A stretch of 64,000 nucleotides of DNA from NCBI GenBank assembly GCA_903929355.1, contig CAIYUN010000074.1, positions 1 through 64,000 of the forward strand, written 5' to 3'. The translations under genes were made by a program, and so were the position numbers. The stretch's first letter is position 1. The number at the start of each line of letters is the position of its first letter. The DNA is from an uncultured Opitutaceae bacterium (GTDB taxonomy: Bacteria; Verrucomicrobiota; Verrucomicrobiia; Opitutales; Opitutaceae). The notes under the pieces were generated by a model. It ran no database searches. It was not told where the DNA came from and was given only the letters and a program-made list of their open reading frames with translations. Positions 26,249 to 34,371 of this stretch are shown one piece after another.

Positions 26249-26914
26249 GGGAAAGGGACGGCGATCCCCCTGAACTCGGTGAAGGAGGGAAAGCCCGAGA
26301 GCACGGCGTTCCAGTTCAGTCGTCCGTCAGGAAGAAAGAGGCCGGTGGTGGCTCCGAAACCGACACCAGCGCCAGCCGCACCCGAACCTGCGCTGACGCC
26401 AGCTTTGCCAGAGACACCGGTCGAGGTTCACCCTGTGGCGCGTAAGACCCGGACCGCATACGCTGGCGGTGGGGTGGACCCGGGGAAGAAGATTCTGTGG
26501 GCGAACCACGATTTCCGTCACGTTCGGCTCGACGTTACTCGTGAGTCGCTTGGTCGAGCGCTCGCGCTCCTCAGCCGGCTCGCATGGGCGCTTGAAAAGG
26601 CCGGTTTCGCCTTCGAAGACGGTGATGTGAGAGGCGAGATCAAATTGATTTACCTCGCGAACAAAATGAAGGTGGCCTTCCACGTGGTAGAGGCAGTCGA
26701 GCGCCGCGAAGTCAAAAAGCCAGATGAGGCTGAACCATCTATTTTCAAGGATTGGAGCTATCATCCGACGGGTCGCTTGCGGTTCGTGCTGGATGGATAC
26801 CTTACGGAAGGGATGCGAAAGGCGTGGAACGACGGTACACGTCAAAAACTTGAGGGCCTGGTTGAAGAGATCGTAGCGGGCTGCGTGGCGTGTGCTGAGA
26901 GTGAATACAGGTGA
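26180..26914 (+). CDS. HTH-type accessory protein lacking its N-terminal HTH
   Basis: Up to 244 residues. DVPRPPAGYWSQVAHGKGT is the signature following the N-terminal helix-turn-helix in a widespread uncharacterised family (usually x-P-x-P-P-x-GYWA-K-x-x-x-GK). Here that HTH (~40 residues) is missing. The C-terminal domain is complete: RALALLSRLAWALEKAGFAF, YHPTGRLRFVLD and WNDGTRQKLEGLVEEIVAG. Its left edge abuts the truncated E2-like gene, so both were probably cut by the same recombination event near 26175-26186. The start is uncertain (GTG 26180). Function is unknown. Confidence 0.55.
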   Translation: MLGACDRIDVPRPPAGYWSQVAHGKGTAIPLNSVKEGKPESTAFQFSRPSGRKRPVVAPKPTPAPAAPEPALTPALPETPVEVHPVARKTRTAYAGGGVDPGKKILWANHDFRHVRLDVTRESLGRALALLSRLAWALEKAGFAFEDGDVRGEIKLIYLANKMKVAFHVVEAVERREVKKPDEAEPSIFKDWSYHPTGRLRFVLDGYLTEGMRKAWNDGTRQKLEGLVEEIVAGCVACAESEYR

Positions 26915-27080
26915 TCGGAACGATCGACCCATTTGCCGGCGCTTACCTGCCCGAGGCCGTCGCCAAGCTCCCGCCGGCGGTGCGGGCACCTGGCTCAACA
27001 TGAGGCTTGGCTCTTGATCTACGGTTGGGTGCTTGGTGCTTTGTTGGTCGGAAGGCGAGGTCGGGAAGCGGTTGCCATGG

Positions 27081-28178
27081 TCAGGCGGGCTTGGCGGACG
27101 CGGCCAGGCGGGCACGGGCGAGGCGGACGGTGTCGTGGAGTTTGCGCGCGAGGGCATCGCGGGGCAGCAGTTTCGTCCAGTAGGAGGCAACGCGGATCGC
27201 CCCCTTTTCCAGTTCAAGCAGGCGGATGGTTTCGTCGTCCTTGCCGGCGCAGAGGATCAGGCCGAGAGGCGCGGCCTCAGCCGGGTGCTGTTCGTTTTCG
27301 CGAAGCCAGGCGAGGTAGAGCTCCATCTGGGCCTTGTCGGCGGGATCGAAAGCCCCGATCTTCAGGTCGAGCGCGACGAGCCGGCGCAGGCCACGATGGT
27401 AGAAGAGGAGGTCGAGATAATGGTCGCGGCCGCCGATGCTCATGCGTTTCTGCCGCGCGACGAAGGCGAAGCCGACCCCGAGCTCCAGCATGAAGGACTC
27501 GATCTCGCGCAGGATGGCGGCCTCCAGGTCTTTCTCGGCATAGGTGTCCTTGAGGCCGAGAAAGTCGAGGACGTAGGGATCGCGGAAGACGAGATCGGGC
27601 GTCAGGCAGTCTTCGTCGCGCAGTTGCTTGAGCTCCATGGCGGCCAGTTTCTCCGGCTTGCGGGAGAGGGCGGTGCGCTCAAAAAGCATCGAGCCGATCT
27701 TCTTTTCCAGTGTGCGGGTGCTCCAATTCTCCACCCGGCACATCTCCGCGTAGAAGTCGCGCTGGAGCGGATCGTCGAGGTAGATGAGCTGGCGAAAATG
27801 CGTCCAGCCCAATTTTGCACTCAGTGCGTGCAAAATCTTGGGGTCGGGAAAAGTCTCGGCGAAACGCACCATGTTGAACAAGTTGGTCCGACCAAAGCCC
27901 CGGCCAAACTCCGCCGTCAATTGTCCACTCACTGCGTGGACAATTTCTTTGCCATACTCGGCCCGCTTGTTTTGCAGAACGTCCTGACGAAGACGCCGAC
28001 CCATCTGCCAGTAAAGCAGCACCAGTCCTGTGTCCACGGCACGGGCGACGTGCTGCCGGGCAGACAGGATCAGCTGCCTCAGCTCCGCCAGCAGCGGGAC
28101 ACCGGCCGGCTTGGCCGCGGCGGTCACCGCCAGTTTGGTTTTGCGACGGGCGGACTGCGCTTGGGATGGGCGAGGCAT
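27081..28178 (-). CDS. PDDEXK nuclease, DUF1016 (YhcG) family
   Basis: 365 residues from ATG 28178 (20 codons more are open upstream). The N-terminal DUF1016_N part has LILSARQHVARAVDTGLVLL and YWQMGRRL; the central WTHFRQLIYLDDPLQRDFYA; then the nuclease core LELGVGFAFVARQKR, DHYLDLLFYHRGLRRLVALD followed by LKIG, where Asp and the Asp-x-Lys form the PDDEXK-type site. The family is very common in accessory islands and is thought to act on DNA; the exact role is unsettled. It reads leftward, away from the right end of island 1. Confidence 0.85.
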   Translation of the reverse strand: MPRPSQAQSARRKTKLAVTAAAKPAGVPLLAELRQLILSARQHVARAVDTGLVLLYWQMGRRLRQDVLQNKRAEYGKEIVHAVSGQLTAEFGRGFGRTNLFNMVRFAETFPDPKILHALSAKLGWTHFRQLIYLDDPLQRDFYAEMCRVENWSTRTLEKKIGSMLFERTALSRKPEKLAAMELKQLRDEDCLTPDLVFRDPYVLDFLGLKDTYAEKDLEAAILREIESFMLELGVGFAFVARQKRMSIGGRDHYLDLLFYHRGLRRLVALDLKIGAFDPADKAQMELYLAWLRENEQHPAEAAPLGLILCAGKDDETIRLLELEKGAIRVASYWTKLLPRDALARKLHDTVRLARARLAASAKPA

Positions 28179-28483
28179 GGGCAGGGCGCGGAAATTCGTA
28201 AGGGTGGAATGCCCGAGAGCAACGGGGAAAAGGGGCACCGGTGCAGCGCTGTGCCAGGTCGTGCGGCGGCCACATGGTTTCGGTTCGGGCGCCGGCCGGA
28301 ATCTCCCAGAAATTTGGCTTGTCCAACGGAACTCGGTGCGGCAGACATCACGTTCCAGTTGATTAGACCCCTCGTCAAATCAACTAAAACGCTCTTTGAA
28401 ACTGTGTGCAACGCTGGGTGCAAGAATCGGCCAAAAGTTGCATTCCTTTGACTACAAAATACTTTGGGAAAGCCTCTGGCTGC

Positions 28484-28529
28484 CTCTTAATCAATTGGTT
28501 CCGGGTTCGAGTCCCGGGGGAGCCACCAA
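28484..28529 (+). repeat. attR of island 1
   Basis: Perfect 46-bp copy of the tRNA-Lys 3' part (16824-16869). It lacks the 5' half of a tRNA and so is only an attachment-site copy. It ends 9 bases before tRNA-Thr. Confidence 0.93.
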
Positions 28530-28538
28530 CCTTCACCC

Positions 28539-28613
28539 GCCGGCGTAGCTCAATGGTAGAGCACCTGTTTTGTAAACAGGCGGTTGCGGGTTCGAATCCC
28601 ACCGCCGGCTCCA
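28539..28613 (+). tRNA. tRNA-Thr (TGT anticodon), CCA encoded
   Basis: Acceptor GCCGGCG/CGCCGGC, D arm GCTC..GAGC, anticodon stem CCTGT/ACAGG with loop TTTGTAA (anticodon TGT), T loop TTCGAAT, discriminator T and CCA at 28611-28613. One T-stem position looks mismatched (GCGGG versus CCCAC). Confidence 0.92.
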
Positions 28614-28628
28614 TCCTTTGCCCTAGGG

Positions 28629-28715
28629 GCTTCCGCCTTCGCTGAAGCTACGGCGCGACAAGATGGATGGCACGGCCATCTTTCGCCCGTCGAGCCTGCC
28701 GTAGGGTAGGGACGC
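28629..28715. repeat. Dispersed hairpin repeats between tRNA genes
   Basis: 28629-28662 has CCGCCTTCGCTGAAGCTACG then GCGCGACAAG, the same family as 16181 and 52500. 28694-28714 has GGGACGCCTCTCCGAGGCGT, an imperfect palindrome related to 13805 and 54398. Confidence 0.55.
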
Positions 28716-28767
28716 CTCTCCGAGGCGTACGCCCCTTGCCGGTTTTTCCCTTTCCTCAAATTTTTAC

Positions 28768-28841
28768 TGCCCGATGGTGTAATGGTAGCACGAACGACTC
28801 TGACTCGTTCTGTCTAGGTTCGATCCCTAGTCGGGCAGCCA
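28768..28841 (+). tRNA. tRNA-Gln (CTG anticodon), CCA encoded
   Basis: Acceptor TGCCCGA/TCGGGCA, anticodon stem AACGA/TCGTT with loop CTCTGAC (anticodon CTG), T arm CTAGG/CCTAG around TTCGATC, discriminator G and CCA at 28839-28841. The U1-A72 pair fits tRNA-Gln. Its 3' part is the attachment site of island 2. Confidence 0.93.
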
Positions 28842-28844
28842 ATT
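28798..28844 (+). repeat. attL of island 2 (3' part of tRNA-Gln)
   Basis: 47 bases from the anticodon loop to just past the CCA recur at 44210-44256 with two adjacent mismatches in the T arm (GATCCC versus GACTCC). Confidence 0.9.
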
Positions 28845-28950
28845 TGGTTTGAATGACTTACGAAGGCGTTTACGAGGTAAAATGGAACAAAGTATGTTTT
28901 GAAATGTCGGCTCCTGGTATCTGACATTATCCGAAATTATTGAAAAAAAG

Positions 28951-28981
28951 TGACACAAGACTTGACACAGAAAGTGACACA
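28951..28981 (+). promoter_or_regulatory. Three TGACACA boxes at 12-bp spacing (candidate arm-type sites)
   Basis: TGACACA occurs at 28951, 28963 and 28975, exactly 12 bases apart, between attL and the integrase start. The right end of the island has TGACACA at 44131, an inverted TGACAC at 44115-44120 and AGACACAG near 44160. Paired clusters inside both ends are typical of integrase arm-binding sites. Confidence 0.6.
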
Positions 28982-29016
28982 GTTAAGGGTATGGGACGGT
29001 TCCTCCCCCAACGCCT

Positions 29017-30323
29017 ATGACACATGCACATGTCCTCGAAAAGCTGAACGCGGTGGCCGTTGGCTGCTGCATTTCTGATGTCTCTCTCGACCCGAAACGC
29101 GGGATCAGGAACTTGGTGTGGCGGGTGTCGGAGTCCGGCCGGGTGGCGCCATACTGGAGGCAAACCAAGAAAGGGAAGCGCACCATGGACCGGATCGGCG
29201 AGGAGCGGGTGCAGGCCGAAGAGGGGCTCGAACAGGGTTTGGCGGTCATCGACAGAGTGCGGGCCTTGGTCCGCGCCAGGATTGAGGACACGGGGCGTGC
29301 GAGCGTCGAAGAGGCGATGGGTGTGGGCAAGGAGCGGGTGCCGCCGCCGGTGACCAAGGCCAATATCCGGAAGGCTTATGTGATTATCTGGCCGGCACGG
29401 ACATGGTGGTGGACTTGGCCAAGCGGAACTTGGTGGCGTTGGATCTGGTGGTAGATCGGGCGCGGGGTACAAAGGAATGGAATTCGTCTGTCCTGAGCGA
29501 GGATCTGATCGTTGACTTTGGTGCCAAGACGTTGGCCGCAGCTAAGGAGAAAGTGAAGTCCATGCAGGAGGAGGAGGCGCGGGTGTTAATGCGGCGCGCT
29601 GGGGTCACGCTCGGGAGCCAGGTGCGCGCTGCGATGAGCGTTTTTAGCGACGCGGCTTTGATGTCGAAGCCGTTCCGGGAGCTAAATCTTGGAGAGAAGG
29701 CGCTGGCGAGGATCGCGGCCATGAAGAAGGTGAAGGTGGGTGAGAGCACGCTGCAGCGGTACCGGCCACCGCCCCCGGAGGCGTTTGAGGCGCTGGCAAA
29801 GAGGTTGCCGGAGCTGCGGCTGCAGGAACCGGGGTGGTGGTTGGGTGCGATGCTGGCGGGCAACGGGGCGCTGCGTCGGAAGAGCGCGGCGCAGGCCAGG
29901 TGGTCGTGGTTCGGCAAGAAGGGCGTGGACGACAAGGGGGTGCCGTGCATCGAGCTGACTGTGCGAGTGAACAAGACGGATGACGCGAACGTGAAGCAGA
30001 ATTTTCCCCTCGCGGTTTATAACGAAATGCTGGAGACGAAGTCGGCAGTGGCCAAGAAGTGCGAGGACGACTACATCATTCCGGGTGCGGACCTCGAATC
30101 GCGGTATTTTCTTCTGGGGGAACTGGCTGAAGAGCTGCGCACGCTGGGGCTGGCGACGCATCCTCGGGACAAGCCGCTGCACCATCTGCGGAAGCATTGC
30201 TACAACACTTATCTGAAGACCGTTGGGCGCGAACAGGCGTCGGCGAAAGCCGGGCACGCGACGGAAGGAGTGGGGAAGGCCTACGGGAAAGAGGAGACCC
30301 TGACGGCGCTTCGGGTGATCTGA
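29017..30323 (+). pseudogene. Tyrosine recombinase of island 2, frameshifted
   Basis: Two frames make one protein: 29017-~29382 (ending NIRKAYV) and ~29382-30323 (continuing DYLAGTDMVVDLAKRNLVAL). Joining them needs one extra G near 29382 (GTGAT in place of GTGGAT). The joined ~435-residue protein has a core-binding region and a catalytic domain with LAGNGALRRKSAAQARWSWF (Arg), HHLRKHCYNTYL (HxxR) and GHATEGVGKAYGKEE (His and Tyr). Either a real inactivating deletion or a sequencing error; the second part keeps all catalytic boxes. Confidence 0.8.
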
Positions 30324-30422
30324 AAATTGGTGGCTCCGTTCCCGAGCGACGGCGGTGCAAGTGTATCCGTAAAAAGAATACACTCTCCAGCAAATCTGGG
30401 GTGAGCGAACCGATCAGGATTT

Positions 30423-31013
30423 TTATGGAGCGGCTGGCACCGGCGGAACGCCCGGCCGTGTTCGTGGCGCGGGAAGTTTGCTGCGCGGCGCACGGGATTT
30501 CGCCTTCAGCCGGGGTGCGTCGGCCCGTGGCCTTGCCGACAGTGCCGCCCTCGTGTAGGCGTCGGCGTCCGCGCTGAGTTCGTCGGTCGCGCTGGGAAGT
30601 GGCAGAACTTCGCGAGCCTGACGGCGCCGATAGCTGCGCGTGAGCTCGGCGAGATCGTGCAGCACGGCCCGGAGCGCCTCGGCCTGGTCCCCGCCGGCGG
30701 CGAGCTCGTCGGCGAGCACGGACAGATCGTCCTGGGCCTTGCGGCCACGGGCGGCGATTGTGACCTCGTGCTCGTTGCGACCGCTGCGCTCGACCTCGTC
30801 GTGCAGGTGCGCGAGCAGCAACCGCAGCCCGACCGGACCGGGCGTCCGGGTGCAGAGCGCGCGCAACGTCGCCTCGTCCGCCCGGCGGCGTTTGTTGACG
30901 AGCGAGGAGAGCGTGGAGGGGGCCAAATCGCAGGCACCGGCGATGGCCAGCAGGCTGGATTCGTCCGCCGCGACGATCAATTCCTGGGAGAGTTGGGTCG
31001 GGAGCATGTGCAC
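30423..31013 (-). CDS. Island HTH repressor (copy 2)
   Basis: 196 residues from GTG 31013 (ATG 31007 is also in frame). Same helix-turn-helix as copy 1 (LLAIAGACDLAPSTLSSLVN), same HLHDEVERSGRNEHEVTIAA helix, and a divergent Pro/Arg-rich C-terminus. It reads leftward towards the integrase and is divergent from small protein A across a shared palindrome. The conserved recognition helix and conserved operator suggest the two islands may cross-regulate. Role as master repressor is inferred. Confidence 0.72.
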   Translation of the reverse strand: MHMLPTQLSQELIVAADESSLLAIAGACDLAPSTLSSLVNKRRRADEATLRALCTRTPGPVGLRLLLAHLHDEVERSGRNEHEVTIAARGRKAQDDLSVLADELAAGGDQAEALRAVLHDLAELTRSYRRRQAREVLPLPSATDELSADADAYTRAALSARPRADAPRLKAKSRAPRSKLPAPRTRPGVPPVPAAP

Positions 31014-31036
31014 ATAGTGCGTCTAACTGGCGATGC

Positions 31037-31056
31037 GTGCAAGATTTTTCTTGCGC
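31037..31056. promoter_or_regulatory. Palindromic operator between divergent genes, island 2
   Basis: GTGCAAGATTTTTCTTGCGC, one mismatch from the perfect island 1 palindrome, with the same distances to both start codons (24 and 31 bases). A TAATAC box lies at 31069-31074. Confidence 0.7.
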
Positions 31057-31086
31057 ATCCATCGTGCATAATACACAGTGAGCGCC

Positions 31087-31290
31087 ATGGACACCGGTTC
31101 AATCTTGCTCCGTATGCTCCGGGTATGCCGCTCGCGCGCCGAAACCGACGCCGAGCGCGCCGAGGTTGTTTGGTGGCGGAGCCAGATCGAGGCTTTGCAC
31201 GGGCAGCAGCCGCTCGCTGACACTGACCTGGTTGGAGACTCAGTCGAGATCCGTGCTTCCCGACGGCCCAGGCGGAAGCGTCAACCCTGA
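31087..31290 (+). CDS. Small island protein A (copy 2)
   Basis: 67 residues, MDTGSILLRMLRVCRSRAET, homologous along its length to 22704-22907 (only a few changes until the basic C-terminus, which here is RASRRPRRKRQP). Same position opposite the repressor, same short gap from the promoter-like box. Conservation across two separately integrated islands argues for a real protein. Function is unknown; an early regulator is plausible by position. Confidence 0.6.
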   Translation: MDTGSILLRMLRVCRSRAETDAERAEVVWWRSQIEALHGQQPLADTDLVGDSVEIRASRRPRRKRQP

Positions 31291-31299
31291 TTTTTTTCA

Positions 31300-31788
31300 A
31301 TGGCCACCCCTCGAACAAATCGGCGCGGTTTAGCTGCGCAGCTGGAGCCAGCCTTCAGCGCTCGGGCGATCGCGGCCGCCGGCCTCTGTGGCGGGCTGAG
31401 CAAAGTGAGGGCCTTGATGAAGCTGGGCGCCCAGCGCCGCGGGCTGGATTCACGGCGCGGCGGCCTATGGCCACAATTTTTTGTGAGCAGGACGCGATGC
31501 GTGCCACTGCATGCGTTACAGGCTCACCTGCAATATATAAGCATGCTGCGAGGTTTGCCGACTCCGGAAGTGGCCGTCATGCTGTCCACCGCGAGATTAG
31601 ACGAGGTAAAAGAAAGGAAGGGGCCGCACACGGGTGCCCGGCAACCGGTTGGGGCAGGGGAGGCGCGCGGGCAAAAGGGGGCGTCTGGCGGGCCGGCCGA
31701 TGGTCGGCGGCCTGGCTGGCGTGGCGGTGATCGAGTCGGCGTGCGGAGGTGTGAACTGATTCGTAACCATTGCTTGGAAGACTTATGA
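31300..31788 (+). CDS. Small island protein B (copy 2)
   Basis: 162 residues, MATPRTNRRGLAAQLEPAFS, following protein A after 9 bases as in island 1. Residues 1-110 match copy 1 closely; the C-terminus differs, probably through small indels shifting the frame after RLDEVKERKG. The shared part is therefore likely the functional portion. No family was recognised. Confidence 0.5.
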   Translation: MATPRTNRRGLAAQLEPAFSARAIAAAGLCGGLSKVRALMKLGAQRRGLDSRRGGLWPQFFVSRTRCVPLHALQAHLQYISMLRGLPTPEVAVMLSTARLDEVKERKGPHTGARQPVGAGEARGQKGASGGPADGRRPGWRGGDRVGVRRCELIRNHCLEDL

Positions 31789-31849
31789 ACAACAGGTTAC
31801 AAATGTTGTGCCGTGTGCTGTGTCAAATTGTGGGCGGCATGAAGGCAAA

Positions 31850-32017
31850 AAGAGGGTCACCCTCCGTCCGATCCGGGTGCGCGGCAGGATGGTCGGACGC
31901 GGACCGGACCGGCGGGCTCGGGTTTGGAGGGGGGGCGGGGGGGATAGGCGGGCTGGTGGGGGTGGCCTCGACCCGATGGGTTAGGCCACACCGGTTTTTG
32001 GACAAAAAGGAGGGGCC
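31850..32017 (+). promoter_or_regulatory. Conserved G-rich leader upstream of protein C (copy 2)
   Basis: Same length and order as 23446-23613: hairpin GAGGGTCACCCTC (31852-31864), CCGATCCGGGTGCGCGGC, long G tracts, GGCCTCGACCCGATGG and the AAAAAGGAGGGG ribosome site. Non-coding conservation with identical spacing suggests a functional site. Confidence 0.55.
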
Positions 32018-32593
32018 ATGAGTAGCGCGACGTTTAACGGTCCGTTCACGGAGACGCTCGTGGCGCGGGTGGCGGGCTTGAAAAAATCGGTGCTGGCCAA
32101 TGTGCGGCGCGGGCGGCTCGTGAAGGGCATGCCGCCGGGCGCGGGAGTTCAGGGGCATTGGTTTCTCGATGCCAAGGCCCAGGTGAATTACACCCGCACC
32201 GGTCTGTCGGTGCTGCTGACCGGGCTCGGGATCAGCATGGAGTCGTTTTTGAAGGAGGCGGGCGCAGAAATCGACTTTAAGGCCGGGAGGGGTGCCGACG
32301 CGCAGACCCCGGTCGCCGATCGCGAAATTGAGGCCTCAGCCGGCGCGGAATCCACCGGGACGGTCCCGGTCAAATCGGAATATGTGGTCGTAGCCGACCT
32401 GACGGTCGACCGCGTGATCGGGAAGAAGCGGGTGCGCGCGCGGCTGCCGGGCGGCGGGCTCGTCGCGCTGCTGGTCAAGGACTCCGCCAATTTTATGCCG
32501 GGGATGGTCTGCATGGGCTGCCGGCGGGCCGATGACGGCGTGGGGCCGTGGTCGTTTCTGGGCAAGCTGCCGCGACGAAGGGGGAGGTGGTGA
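32018..32593 (+). CDS. Island DNA-binding-like protein C (copy 2)
   Basis: 191 residues, near-identical to 23614-24189; differences are mostly single residues plus the short variable linker around residue 115-122. N-terminal HTH-like segment VKKSVLANVRRGRL has Leu before KKSV here (GLKKSV). Starts after a strong ribosome site. The stop (TGA 32591-32593) is followed after two bases by the ATG of protein D, suggesting coupling. Candidate excisionase or replication accessory factor, by position and HTH only. Confidence 0.6.
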   Translation: MSSATFNGPFTETLVARVAGLKKSVLANVRRGRLVKGMPPGAGVQGHWFLDAKAQVNYTRTGLSVLLTGLGISMESFLKEAGAEIDFKAGRGADAQTPVADREIEASAGAESTGTVPVKSEYVVVADLTVDRVIGKKRVRARLPGGGLVALLVKDSANFMPGMVCMGCRRADDGVGPWSFLGKLPRRRGRW

Positions 32594-32595
32594 CC

Positions 32596-32931
32596 ATGAG
32601 CACGGAATTCAAACTCGGGGACGTGTGGACGCAGCAGGACACCATCGAATGGCTCGACCGGACGGTGAGGGAGGGCCGCTACCACCAACGCCTGGTCTGG
32701 CCCAACGAGCGCCGCCAGACGGCCCCGGCCAGGCCCCGGCAGTCCAATCGGAGCGTGACCAGCTACGGAAAATGGCTGCACGACACCCCAAACGCGCCCG
32801 GCCTATTCGAGGCCATCCACCGGCTGGTCGTGAACTGGGAGGGTGGCCAGCGTCGGCCCACGCCGGACGAACTGGTGGCCGAGATCAACCGCATCGAGCG
32901 CGAGCGCGCCGGGCAAGGGACGCTTTTCTGA
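32596..32931 (+). CDS. Island protein D (intact copy)
   Basis: 111 residues, MSTEFKLGDVWTQQDTIEWL. Charged and probably helical, with Trp/Arg-rich stretches (RYHQRLVWPNERRQ, SVTSYGKWLHDTP) and a C-terminus ARIN-like in charge (VAEINRIERERAGQG). No family was recognised. It lies between protein C and the replication-like gene, and in island 1 the equivalent is reduced to 19 codons, so it is not essential for island maintenance there. Confidence 0.6.
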   Translation: MSTEFKLGDVWTQQDTIEWLDRTVREGRYHQRLVWPNERRQTAPARPRQSNRSVTSYGKWLHDTPNAPGLFEAIHRLVVNWEGGQRRPTPDELVAEINRIERERAGQGTLF

Positions 32932-32950
32932 ACTTCAACCACAACCCACC

Positions 32951-33769
32951 ATGCTCTGGTATATGTTTGAGACGAACGCACTGCGCGCGGCCGAGTTTGT
33001 TCACTCGACCGAGAAGGCCCAACTGGCCTGGGTGCGCCTGCTGGCCTACTGCGCCGAGCGGGAAAACGGCGGCGTCATCGCCGGGGCGGCGGCTTGGAAT
33101 GATGCCCAATGGATGACGATCTGCGGGGTGCGGCGCGCGGTGGTGCTGGCGGCGGCCCCCCTTCTTGTAATTCAAGGCGACAACGTGAAGGTGTGGAATT
33201 ACCCCAAGGAATCGGAGAGGAATTACAAAAGGACCTGTGCGGCGAATGCGCGCAACGCCCGGCGGCGCTGGGCGAAGGACAAAGGACTGGGTGCAGCCAC
33301 GGGCACACCCACGAAGACTGGTCCAGCCGGAAAAGCCGAGCCACCTGCGCTGGTTGCTCCCACTGGCAATCCGCCCGGTCATGCGGTCGCATCGGCGAAC
33401 GCATATCCAGAAGAGAAGAAAAGGGAAGTGAAGCGAAGGGAAGAAAAAGAAAGAATGGAAGACAGACAGGAGATGGAGGTGCCTGACGGCCCCTCTGTCT
33501 CTAATCTGCAAACCGTTTTGAGCTACGCAGAGCAGCAGGGGATGCAACAGGACTACTCACGGCTCTTCTTCAATCATTTCACGGCGAACGGATGGCGGGT
33601 GGGCACGGCGCGGAACCCCTGCGCCTCGTGGCAGGCGGCGCTGCGGAAGTGGGCCGGCGAGAATGGCTGGCCGCATCCCAAAAAAATCGAGGTTGAGCTC
33701 CCGCCGGAGCATTACACGAGCGGGTTGGAGGACGTGAGCAAGCGGCCCAAACCGGAGGGCGCACCATGA
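32951..33769 (+). CDS. Phage O/DnaD-like replication protein (island 2)
   Basis: 272 residues from ATG 32951. N-terminal MLWYMFETNALRAAEFVHST and AQLAWVRLLAYCAERENGG parallel the island 1 protein; a charged linker rich in Glu/Lys/Arg follows; the C-terminal LQTVLSYAEQQGMQQDYSRL and FFNHFTANGWRVG..ASWQAALRKWAG again parallel it. Its stop overlaps the ATG of the nucleotidyltransferase (ATGA). The run replication protein - nucleotidyltransferase - DnaB-like helicase is what a self-replicating phage-type module would carry. Confidence 0.55.
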   Translation: MLWYMFETNALRAAEFVHSTEKAQLAWVRLLAYCAERENGGVIAGAAAWNDAQWMTICGVRRAVVLAAAPLLVIQGDNVKVWNYPKESERNYKRTCAANARNARRRWAKDKGLGAATGTPTKTGPAGKAEPPALVAPTGNPPGHAVASANAYPEEKKREVKRREEKERMEDRQEMEVPDGPSVSNLQTVLSYAEQQGMQQDYSRLFFNHFTANGWRVGTARNPCASWQAALRKWAGENGWPHPKKIEVELPPEHYTSGLEDVSKRPKPEGAP

Positions 33770-34371
33770 GCACCGAGGCCGGGGAAAAAACGCGCTGGCC
33801 CCGCGACACGGCCAAGCGCGTGGCGACGGAGCTGGAGCGCGCCCTGGTGGATGCCTGCACGCGCATCGCGGTGGCGGGCTCGCTGCGGCGCGGCAAGGAG
33901 CTCGTGGGCGACATTGAGCTGGTCTATGTGCCGCGCGTCGTCCGGATGAAGGACCCCGCCGACTTGTTTCAGGACAAGGACGTGGACCTAACGGTGGGCG
34001 TGATCCGCCTGCTGGAACAGCGCGGGGTCCTCTGCCGGCGGCGGAACGCGCTCGGGCGCGAGACGTTCGGCCCGCTGAACAAGCTGATGGTCCACGCGGA
34101 GAGCCAGATTCCTGTGGACCTGTTTGCGACGATGGAGGCGTGCTGGTGGAACTACCTCGTCTGCCGCACGGGGCCGGCCGAGAGCAACGTGCGGATCGCG
34201 GCGGCCGCGCGGAGGCAGGGCTGGATGTGGAACCCGACCGGGCCGGGCTTTTCGCGCGTGGTGCCGGGGCAGGGGACCGAGGTGGAGCAGATGGACAGCG
34301 AGGCGGCCGTGTTTGAGTGGGTGGGGCTGCCCTGCCCGGAATTTCAACGAACCAAGGAGGAAAAACTATGA
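33766..34371 (+). CDS. Pol X / Pol beta-type nucleotidyltransferase
   Basis: 201 residues. RIAVAGSLRRGKELVGDIEL is the nucleotidyltransferase signature (G-S-x-R-R-G then the Asp of GDIE), with a third acidic residue likely in IPVDLFATME. The protein is short compared with full DNA polymerase X and lacks the lyase and PHP domains, like versions encoded by phages. It may add nucleotides to DNA or RNA ends. Coupled by ATGA to the genes on both sides (33766-33769 and 34368-34371). Absent from island 1. Confidence 0.7.
   Translation: MSTEAGEKTRWPRDTAKRVATELERALVDACTRIAVAGSLRRGKELVGDIELVYVPRVVRMKDPADLFQDKDVDLTVGVIRLLEQRGVLCRRRNALGRETFGPLNKLMVHAESQIPVDLFATMEACWWNYLVCRTGPAESNVRIAAAARRQGWMWNPTGPGFSRVVPGQGTEVEQMDSEAAVFEWVGLPCPEFQRTKEEKL

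Noticed and set aside
28384-28614. Protein-like frame beginning MEPAVGFEPATACLQ
   Set aside because: It is antisense to tRNA-Thr and the tRNA-Lys repeat; this kind of string is a well-known artefact of translating tRNA genes. The frame 43994-44254 (MAARLGVEPRQ) is the same artefact from the tRNA-Gln copy.
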